Of a DNA stretch of 52,315 bases, positions 24,501-36,500 are shown piece by piece. The notes below the pieces were generated by a model that was given only the letters and a program-made list of their open reading frames with translations, did no database searches and was not told where the DNA came from. The first letter of the stretch is position 1, and every line of letters begins with the position of its first letter. The position numbers and the translations under genes are program-made. The stretch lies in NCBI GenBank assembly GCA_030248225.1, contig JASANE010027996.1, positions 1-52,315 of the forward strand. Reading direction: 5' to 3'. This DNA is from Trileptium ribeirensis (lineage: Eukaryota > Nematoda > Enoplea > Enoplida > Thoracostomopsidae).

Positions 24501-27500
24501 TGCTTTCACATTTTTGTCTGAGCCTCAGCAAAAAGGTTTGCCGGTTTTTTTCGAAATGAACGCGGGCATTCAGAAAAAATAAAAAAGCGCTGGGTGATTT
24601 TCAAGACAAGATGTAAGCCCATCGTGGCTTTACACAAAATGTGAGCATAATAATTATTCTGTTGCACTCAGTTTTCGAATACATGAACATTGCGGTCAAA
24701 AGAGTGCATAGTGACTAATTATTGTATGTATGTACGTAGACGCAATCGAAACTGATACAAACTAAAATCGACAGAAATCGCAGTCGATCGGAATTTCGTT
24801 TAAGCCCAAACGATAGAAATCGATGGAAACTTACTTTGACAAAAGGCATATAAATTAATAAAATTTAAACTTATTAAAAAGATATGAAAAGTAAATCAAT
24901 GCTAAAAATCTACGATGTGTTACGAGCTGAACTAGTGCGAATCTCATACAGGGTACTTTTGGTTCCTCATACACGGTGAATACTAATGTAGGTACGCAGT
25001 GTTTATATTCAACAGGAATATGGCAATGATTATAAACATAATTTTGTATACATAGCTAAATTTCACAAACTTGTAATACTGGGTCCTACAAATTGGGGGA
25101 TGTAGGGCGGCCCAGGGATTTTCAAGTGCCTCCTGGCAAAAAACGAGTGCCTTCAGTTCGTGCTTCCCAGCAAAATTGTGAACTCCCCAATTCATCGCCT
25201 CTTGGAAAATTTTTTTGTTTCCACTCAGTACAAACAACCCCAAAGTGCATAAAATTTGATCAAAATTTTTACTAAATTTCCATCATGAAGCCAAAATTTT
25301 AAATTTCGCAGGTTTTGTCAAAATTTGCTTCAAAATCGTTTTTTCTCTCCATCAAAAGTGTTTTGGCATGGTTGTGACACAATTTTTAAACGTTTTTGCT
25401 TCACAAAATGTCCCCTGACAAATCCCCGGTTCATGCCCCCTGACAACATTTTTAGCGAATGCAGAGCTCAGCAATACCACGGTCTTGAAGCCCAAATTTC
25501 CCGTAGGGAACTGCGGTTACTAGATAAACAACTGGTGCTCATAAGGGTACCTCTTGGCTCTTAAAGATCGGGCCACCCCAGGCCTTTCCTACGTCTCTTA
25601 GGGCAAAATTTTAGCAATAATTGGGGAATGTTTTGCAAAATTAGAGAAAATTATGAGTCTGTTAAATCTTGCAAGATCTAAACCCTGGCGCACCTTACAA
25701 CCAGAACAATCTACCCCCTTAACTCCAACAATAGCAGCAATTCAAGCTGCATCCACAAATCAAAGTCCGTTGTAACGTAATTCTACTCGGGGAAGATCCT
25801 AAGCTGCTCGGTACAGGTTTAAAGCTCCCAATGCGCAAACACATTCTGGCAAATTCAAGGCAGGCGCAAAAACTACGTACTAAAAGGGCGTGCCGGTTCA
25901 ATATGGACTCAAGACAAGCATAGCGTGCTGATAACGTTTAGCACAATCGGATGCCCAGTCATCAACTACGCGACACCAGTGTGGTTCCATGAAACCTGGA
26001 AGAGAACAGTGATAAATTTCAAGTGGTGCAGAATATCACAGTACTCTTAACAGTGACTGGATTTTTAAGAAGGTTTCAAAACAACATTATCACAAGGAGA
26101 CAAAGATGCTTGAAGTGAAGCAACTAGAGACATACCACCGCCAATGGCTCAACGTGGATCACTCATACTACCAAGTCAGGAACGAAGAACACCGACCGAG
26201 ATAATGAAGCACACCATCGGGACTAAAGCGGAAGTAATTCTCCGTACAAGCATTCTATTGCCAGCCGAAGACATCAAAAGGAGAACGAAGCGAATAAACA
26301 AAAATATCATTACATGTAGTCTCGAAAGCAACGAGCACGTCCACATTTCTTATGTGCCTGGGCTACTTTCTACCACCGGACACTATCAAAGAGAAAGACT
26401 AGCTGCTGCCGAAGGCTCGAGCGGAGCTGTCACTGAATTACGAACCGGTTGCTACATCCTGTTATCATTGCAACCGGCTTGACCCCAATATTTCGGACAT
26501 ATGTCCACACTGCCAAGAAAACACAACACATGACTTGTAACATATCATCAAGAGTGTGAGCAGAACGTTCAAAGTCTAGCAGCGATGGAGCTATACAGAT
26601 ATCAACAGAAGAGGTCACGTTTCTGCACCTCTGAGCAAATTATTGAATCAAAACGACAACAGTTTCCTCAGGCGAATACTACTACCATATTAAGTACGCA
26701 AAAATAGATATAACAATATTATTTTCAACGCTGGTAAAACAATTTACCGAAATCATTATGCCTTGCTAAATCATTTCGATCAATAATAAGGTCGTGGTCG
26801 CGGTCCAGTTCCCAAAATTTGCAATAAATAACGTAGAAGTGTTCGTATGAAAAATAATCCGTAATCAGATTGATGTCGTCGACGTTTTCAAGGCGCCGTA
26901 TAGTCTGAAATATTTTGTACATACTTCATAAAATGAAATTCCCAAATGGTGTTTCTGGACGGTTAGAAACAAAAGCTAACGACGTCCACTAATATTTTCT
27001 TACACACCCTTGGTTGACGTTGGCTGTCCATACAAGTCAAATTGTATGGAAAGATGTCGGTTTTCGTGTTTCGAAAACTGAAGCTGGTTTTCATGTTTTG
27101 CTGCTCTTAGGACGTGGTAAATCAAGGATTCGAAAAATACTCATGTATTTGTTTCTTCTTAACCTGCATTTTTAACATCTTGAACGTTCATTATTATTAG
27201 TGCTTAGCTACTAGATGCAACGCCTCAGTGTATCCGCGCATTACTAGGTGTTGTGTTTAGAAATTAATCTTATGTCGCGAGATTCGCTGTTTGAATCGAA
27301 TAACTCAGCTGTATGTCGGAATTTAGTTTAGAAAAGCCTAACTTATTACCTGGATGCGCGCGATGTCCCTACTTTTAGATACCGCGATGCGAACTTCATA
27401 TCCGCTTAATGTTAATGGCAGAAGTACAGGCACCAGTAATAATCTTGCGATGAGTGCCGTTTTCGTTCGGTTAATTTGTTTGTGTATTACAGAAACAGGT

Positions 27501-30500
27501 TAGTTCATTGCTTATTGCACTCGTTTCTGATCAAAGATCAATAATTGCTTAAGTCAATTTGTTTCTGTAAGCTTTAATTAAATTGATTTCCGAACGTTGT
27601 AAACTTAGTCCGTAACTCCATCACAACCAATTTTTGAAAACTTGTCTTCACACAATTAGTTCCAAAATATTATTCTATTATATATTATATTTTAATAGCT
27701 TGCAATTGCAGCAGCTGTAGATTGTAAACAATCGCGAAATTTACTCACCTCCAGCAGAGTAGATTTTCGTAAAAGCGGAGCCGTAATGTGCTTGTGCCAT
27801 GGCTTTGAGCTTGAATAATATATTCTGCTGATCACCTGCAATTTTACATTACTATTATGTACATATGTACAGTTACAATCAGAATTAAGTGCTGAGAAAT
27901 AGATCGAAACTTCGTTCGATTTCGATAGTTTAAATCGATCGTTTAAACGAAATTCGATTAATTTAAAGAATTTCGATTGCGTCAAAATAAAATAAAAGTT
28001 TAATAAAACGTTAAATCACGTTTAATTTAACGAATTTCCATTGTGTAGAAATAAAAAAATATTTTTTATAAAAATGTTAGTTTACGTTTAATTTAACGAA
28101 GATCGATCGATTGCGTTTTCGTTCGATTTCGTCCGCGTTCGATTTTATAAGCACTTAATTCTGAGTATAACTGCAGCCATTACACGAACTGCAACATTAG
28201 AACGTTCGCAATGTCATGCAATGCAGTAATAACAAATTCGGGTATTATTGTTGTTCTATATCGCAGTGTCTGTTATTATTATCCGTTATACTTATATTTT
28301 TGCGACACGCATACTACGATGACAACGATATTTTGCTGTACTCAAAATCTGACAGTAATGCTCAAATACCGGCAGATAAATCATTCTTCACGACAATGTA
28401 TTGTAATTAAAATTTTATATATTTCACACGACAAAAATGGCTATTACCAGGAATTTCTCAATTACATCGCATAATATAAAAATGAATATGAGGCTATTTA
28501 CGTCATCCTATCGTATTGAAATACCTGAATAATTTTGCTAAATTAACAGAATGATACTTATAGTTGAAGGCGCACTCGACTCGCGGTGTTAACAAATACA
28601 AGTATCACTTACAGTGTGCACATATCGAGAATGGAATTCAATAGCTTCGCGCAGGAAGGTCAAGCCCGGGTGGGTGTCAACGATGTCCTGTTAAATAAAC
28701 ATAAACACAATGCAATTACAAGCACGATAAGAGGAAAGCCGGCTAAAACGAAATGGGACATAAACAAGGCTAAACACCAAATTTAGATATAGTAAAATAG
28801 TAGTTATTATTGCGGTTACCATTAATTTACTGGCTTCTCCAAAGCGGAATGGGAGGGTTGGTTCCCTGGCATTTTGCGTACCCCTCGAAAAAAGGTGGTT
28901 CAAACCATGGGAACCCATAGTTCATGTCGCCTGATAAAATATAGCGCCCCAAGTTAGGAACCAGGTTCCCTGGTTCCGTGGCCCTTGCCAAAAGTTTTGG
29001 CGAATGGAGAAGCCATATTTATGGACCGCGGTTATCTGTTCGCCGCGCAAAACTCTTAAATGGTTCCATTGATATGGTAGAATTGAAAATGCAGCATTCC
29101 GGTAGGAAATTAAGTAGACGAAAGTGTGATCAAATTTCAAAGATAGAAACCAACAGTCGATAAGATAAAGCCTTAATACCATTATACGAAATAAAGATTG
29201 TAAGTTGTCATGGTGATGTATGAAATTTGTTCAACAATTTGAATGTATTCTGCTTGTCGCTGGCTTTTCCGAATAATCAGACGTACAGTCACGGCCAGAA
29301 ATAGGTCTAAAGATTTCATCGAAATGTCGACCGATTTCAATTAATCAAGCTTGGATCGATTTCAATTTGCATTAAACGAAATTTCGATCGTTTTTTGGTT
29401 TTAGAGCAATTACACTTGTACTTCCCTTGCTATGGTGAATCGGAGCGAGCGTTGTTTCATTTTTAAAATATCATTTTGTGTAATAACATGTCATAAGTTG
29501 TGTTTAATTTATATAATAATCCGAAAACCTCTGGAACCCTGATCTCGTTGAAAAACCTAAAACCTCGTGGACCAATCCCATCAAAAACAAATTCGAACGC
29601 ATCAAGTATTTGTGCTGTACTTTAGATAACTAAATCGTCGATTCAGCGGTCAGGAAAACCTATATAGGCACCATTTGATTCCCTGCACGCAATACATAAC
29701 CAAACAAATGAAAACACATTTACATTTCGGAAATCGGGTTCCTCTACCGTAAAATGCTTGAAACTCCATGATAAGGCAGTTGGACGACCATTATAGTCAA
29801 GTTGGACGTTAGATAGCAAAACCATCGTATCGAGCGTGCTAGATAACCTAATATTTGCTCTTATTTTAGGGTGAAGCACATAACAACATGCCGCAATTTG
29901 AAAAATCGCTATTTCTGGCAAATGGCCTACGAACAATATTCGGGCTCACAGCGGAACAGGGAGTGGTCCCACAAAAAGTCGTGGTCAGTAAAGTTGTCGA
30001 TCTCGATGAGCTGATTCTGTGTAGTGATTTCTATGGTTTTTCGATGCCTGTGTTGCGAGAAGGGCTGCAAAACATTTAGTACCCGCATGGACAGATTTGG
30101 CAAAGAACACTTAAAGACCTGTTTTTTGCCATTTCGATTAGGAAGAGTGGGCCCGAGGTGTTCGCGTTCAACTGAAGGGCTCATTGTCATCACTTTTGCT
30201 CAATGGAAACACTGCTCGCAACGTTTCAATAAATTTGAAATTTATAAAATTTCTATTATTTTTGATTAAACTGGATTTTAAGCGATTGCGATGTCGATTT
30301 ACTTATTTTTGGCCGGAAGGTTATATATACCATGCTAAAACTGTGACAACTAAAATCATGAAATGAAAATTTTCTTGCTGATCTAAAAACACATATATGT
30401 ATGCACAGTTAGATTATCTCTGCATACCACTAATGACTCTCTGTGATATTGCAATAAAATTCGGGTACAGTGGAAATTAATAAAATCAACGAGAAGTGCA

Positions 30501-33500
30501 GTAAAGCAGCCAGGCGCTTGCAAAAAACCCTGTAAATAATAGGTACTTAAATATCAATCCTCGTTTATGCGATGGTAAAATAAATCAACTCTCGATATGC
30601 ACAGTTACGGACAGAACAAAAGCAAATCATTCTCAAAAATGTGCACACATTCGCAAATAGCAGCAATTGATGAACAGCTGTAAATTTTTCGTGGCGTGTT
30701 CACAAACAATTCCCAAAGGGTCTGCTTTTATTTCTGATTTTGTGTATCTTACATTTAAAAGCAAATGAACATAAGCAAAATGTTGAATCAAAGACGGGAA
30801 AAACCTTTTAACGTATATATACTCTTTGCACTAACTATTTATTTAAGTTAATACCTGAACCATCGGTATAAAATCATCAAACACAAGATAATTTCGGTTA
30901 TTGCTGGACAGCATGGCAATGAACCGAGATGCTTCGTCATGACAGTCTCGAGTTACGCTGAAATAAAACCGGATTTGTTTCAATGTTTTACTTGTTTTCA
31001 TATAAATTTGCTGCTACCATCAACTCAAATAAATTTACTACTACATACCATCAACTCACATTAATTCGTGCTGGGAACACAATCAGTTAATAAATTAAAT
31101 AGCAATTGTAAATCTTGCCTGAGTAACAGTTATAAACTTTGTCGTATGGTGGCCAGACAATAATAATAAAGTATTTTTAAATGGACCGTGGGTCCAAACT
31201 GTGTCTGAATACGGTTTTACTGGCTCTGATTAGAAATTTTTGGGTCTGGGGCACGAAAAATATGTGTACACATACACAAATAATAAGGAAATTATTATAA
31301 GTTTATATACACGTATATACATATTGCAAAGTATTTACATCTGGACTGACGGCTCAGCTCGCCCAAGGCGCCCGAAAAATCTTCGCAGTTTATGACCAAA
31401 ATTATGAAGAAAAACTCTGGAAATTATGAAGGAAAAGGGAAAATTATTGGATTTAAAAAAGTTCACATCGACACATAACTTTGTGAAAATAATGATTTTT
31501 AACAAAATTTAGGGCAAAATCATACTGGTTCCAGTTTGGGTCTGATTGGACAATGTCTGGATCTGATTAGAAAATTGTGATTTTGAATCCATTCCTGGAC
31601 CACAAAAACCAGATAATTATTCTTTCACCGTTACTAGACCATTCAAAGCTTATAACTTGACACTATTGTCGAGGTGACACGCTATACTAGTCATATAGCA
31701 CTACCGTTGACTCATAAATGATCTTAGTAATTCGTTTCCCTTCAAATTGTGTTGTACATCGTGCAATGTGTTGCAAAGTTATGCCAGCGTTAACACTTGA
31801 CATCTGATTGCGTGGTTTCAATTGGTGTACGTCGACCGAAAAGCTGGTTTTCAATCTGTTCCGGCGCGTCGCAAACCGAGCAATATCACTAGTAACTCTA
31901 TCGAGACTGCAGAACGTAGTGAAGCATAGGTACACCTACGTCTACACCTTTTGCGTGCACATCAAATCAGACAAAACTAACACCGGCAATGCATGCCCCA
32001 AAACCCTCATGTGCAACTTATCAGCCGCCCAAAACGTCAGAACAAATTTTCAAATTTTGGGTCGAGGAACCACGAGGGTACCTCAAACCCCATAACTCCA
32101 GAACCGGAGCCTTAATCGAAAAACAAAAAGAGGCATCGAGATTTATCATTTTACTATGAAATAAAACCAACCAGAGAAACAAATTCGAAAGTTACGATAA
32201 AAATAGCCTTGCTTCCGTGAATTGTACTAAAATAGTGTAAAAACCCTCATTTTAATTTCTGACCCCCAACCATGGTCCGTCATATCCTGTATCCATGTAA
32301 TCATGGGTCGCAGAGCAAAACAGGCACCGGCAATGAGTTTCCCATGCCCGAAAACCTCCATGTAGAACTTATCAGCCGCCCAAGACGTCAGAACAAATTT
32401 TCAAATTTTGGGTCGAGGAACATTGGGGCGCCATTCCCTCGTACCTCAAACCCCATAAACCCAGAACCGGAACCTTAATCGAAAAGCAAAAAAGAGGCAT
32501 CGGCATTTATCATTTTACTATAAAATAAAATCATCCAGAGAACAAAATTCGATAGTTACGATAAAAATAACATCGCTTCCGTGAAGGGTACTAAAATGGG
32601 GCCAAAAACCCACATTTTGACCCCTGACCCCGGAACCAGATTCCAAATCAAAAAAAAGCTCGGAGATATATACGGCAAATCGACTATGCCGGTTCGAATG
32701 AGCCCATAATCATGAAAATCGGTTAAGGCGTTCTCGAGTTACGGCCGATCACACACACACGGAATTTAAAAGATTTCACCCTGCAACACACTATCTCCAC
32801 TACGTTTCACTACGTTCCGAATACAATTGTACATGAAAATTCAATAATCCAAGCAATGCTTGTAATGTATGTGCATTGTTATCATTTTTGCAAACCCATT
32901 CATTAAACGATTAACGCACAATCCAAATAACTTAGTTAATAGCCCTGCTCTAACATTTCTCATTATTCTCTCGACAATGCGTTAAAAATTATTATGGTAT
33001 GCCATACGATCGATCGATACCTGTATTGCCCATCAAAGGTAGCATTACTTGCAGGTTATACATACTTTAGATAATATTCACATTATGTTTACTTATTGGT
33101 TGTCAGAGAAGTTCACTCAAACAGCCTACCAGTTGATAGATTAATAAAAGGGTGAGTCCGGTGGCTAATTTATTGCCCATAATTCACTATTTCACACAAT
33201 GTGTTCTCAAAAAAGCAGTGGAATTAAAGTTAGACTCAAAAGCTTTGAGGCGGATCATTTGGGCTACTGGTTAGCTCTGTTTAATAGTCGGAGTGTTTAA
33301 TTAAACAGAATCATTCGCTTAAATCATACGATTAATCAAAAGCCAACCATGTAAGTCGTATCGTATAAATCTCAAACGTTTTTAATTATTGTAAGAACAT
33401 TGTTAGTAGAACGTAAGCATGATGTCATTTTTGAAGGCGAAGTGAACTGTTTAATCGCTTTTGTTAGAATAAGGTAAAATCTCCGTTATCTCCATATTGC

Positions 33501-36500
33501 GAGGTCTAAAATACATTCTGTTTCTGGAATTCACCAAAACGATTGTCGCTTTTTTAATAAAAATCGTTCAACATTTCAATATCTTTACAGCACGTGTATA
33601 TATAAACGATGTAATTATGCAAATACTTCGGTATCCATTTCGGCCAGTTTAGGAATTTTTTCGATTTCTTTGGGTTCCCAACATTTTTGAACCTTTTTTG
33701 CGATAAATGCATAATTTTATATCATTGAACAGCATTGACGAGCTGAGTCCAATGGTAGTAAAATCAACTCAATCGATTCAGTGGTTAATGACTTAGGCAT
33801 AAGCTTATGGTTAGAATGGCATTAAATGATATCACATAATTGAAATAACTTTTTAAAACATTGAGCACTCAAAAAATCGAAAAAAATTTTCCTCTAAAAT
33901 GGTCGAAATGGATATTTTCCGAACCAGCTCATTGAGCTTAGTCGAACGATACTAAAATTGTCGCCGTATCTTCAAAACTTAACAATTTCGGGCTGGGTGG
34001 AGGGGGGGCTACAAGAAAAGACCCAACCAATACATTGTATGTGCAGTGTTAGATACATTGCAGTATTTGGTAGGATGTTTGTGTGTAGCGTTTAAATTAT
34101 AAAATGATTATATATTATGTACATAGTCGCCGGATGTCGACTGATACAACGTATGTACTCGGCAGTCATTTTTGTGTAAGATCACGTGCCAGCATGTGGC
34201 CAATTTACTATTTTGGCTGTATAGCTACATATAAATTTTTTTTGCAGTCTGCGTTAACACAGGAGCAGCAGTAGTACGACTTAAAAATAGACGTCAGAAA
34301 TAGCTGGATTTTCTGGATATGGCTCGCTTTGTCTCGTTCTGAACCATGTCTGGCTCGTCTCGGATCTTCGGACAGATCTTAGGCTCTGGCTGCGCTCCGC
34401 CCTATATGAACTTGTCCGACTCTACCCGGCTCGACTCTTCAGATAAATATTCAGGCTTGGCTCGGCTCTTAGGCTCCTAAGTGGTAGTTTGCAATTTAAT
34501 AGAGCATAATGTAATATAGGAACCACTAAAGAAGCTAGTTACTTTTAGAGCTTTTACAGCCAAAGATGAGCTTATATCGGCAGTTGGTATATACCTATTA
34601 GCAGCTGTTATAGTTATGTTTTGTCTTGAAAAATAGCTTTTAAGGCCCGATTGGAGCTATTCAAAGCACACTGGGCTAGGCTCGGCCTTACGGACAGATT
34701 TTAGACTCTTGCTTAACTCATCGACCACTATGGCCGGCTAGGCTTGGCTCTAGAGCCGAGCCGAGCCAAGAGTCTAAATTCTCATAAAGAACTTTGTACG
34801 TATACATAAGTATTTTAGATTGCATATAGATGTTCCTAAATACTGTTGCTCACTATATCCAGAAAGCTTTGAATTCTTGGAATGTTATAAAATCTTTGTC
34901 ATCGGAACGACAGCGAAGGAAGACAGGCTTTTTCCAATACAGCGGCAATTCGACAGCCTACAACAGTAACGACTAATGTCTTACCGCAGCGTGATGGAAT
35001 GAATTTGTGCTGCTTGCTTAAACGGTAAAATACCGTGTGTTTCGTCTACAGCTTAAGTGTAATTAAAAGTTGTAAATTATAGAGACCACGGAAAATAACA
35101 TATTACTTACATGTGAAACGGTAACTCAGCATTGAATGAAAGATAAAAATTCAGACAAGAATATGGGATATCGTTTTCCACATCTACATTATGCAGGTGC
35201 TACATGAATCGTTAGAAAACGATTCAGATTGGGACTTCTAACGGCAGGGAACCCGTTCCCCGCTTAGCTGAGAATGGCCTAGCGATAACCCAGGGGAGCA
35301 CTACACTTTTTGCTCCGACGCTACTGAGAAGTGACATAACTCAGAGAACCAAAAACCACCACTGCAGACACTTGGTTTTCTGTAACACATATCACCACAT
35401 CTGACGACGATTCGGCAAGCGCAAAATTTCAGCTTCTTTAAGAACAAAGTTTAAGCACATTGCTTTGCTTGATAGTAGCATTTGCTATAATTTGAAATAA
35501 CGCAGCTGCTTTATGTTTTGTGCTTTAGTCTCCAGGTTTTCCCTCACTAGGTATCTTTAATAATATGAAAATAGAATGTACATAGATTATAAAACATATA
35601 TCTGTCACGATCGGTTTTACAATGCTTAACATACTGCATCAAACAGGTTTATAGAGCCAATATCGATCCGACCACTTATTTACATACGGCATTCGAAACC
35701 TATTGTACTTGAATACATAGTATAAGAGGCTGAATGCGAAAATAAGAAGCTTTATGAACCTGGATGGTAAAATTGTATACATTCAAATTACAACAGTAAT
35801 ACGTTGATAATAATGCACATGTCTCACAATCCGCTGCAATGTTAGATTTCACGGCTGTAAAAATTAGAAAACTAGTTTGTATTTTTTCCGCCTCACAGAC
35901 TGTTATACAGCCAGGTAATAGCGTGCTCACTCACTTTCATTATGGTAGGCATATCGGATTCTTTCGCCCGACTTTCAGGGAATTGACTAAATGCTGCTGC
36001 AGCTCGTTTAAGGCACATGTCGGTTTCTGACGGAGACACTGGTCGACCTTTGGGAAAATAGAACCTGAAAACGGTTACGCAACTATAAACAGAATTCAAG
36101 GTGAGTGGACACAGGAAGTTATGCATATATGTATAGCAGGGAATAAACAGAGCCGGAATTTACCAGAACCCGAACTAGCAAGCAAAACCGTCCATTTACA
36201 TCGGATCCGGAACCTAGTCTTCGAAACTTATATATGTTATAATAAAATAGATGAACGCAGAAATGAAGGTACACTGGATTTAAAATGTATTAAAATAACT
36301 TTTACATTAAACTTAATGCATTGCGATGATATTATTGCCTCTCTGGTATTTTGAAGAGACTGGGGAAGATAGTAGCACTTATTTATCGATAAATATGTCG
36401 GTTTTTGGACACCCAGAGCACAAAAGTGCCTTCAACTACAGAGCCTTGCGTAAACTGCGCGCATGGAGCATAGACTAAACACTTTGGCTCTGTCTCCATT

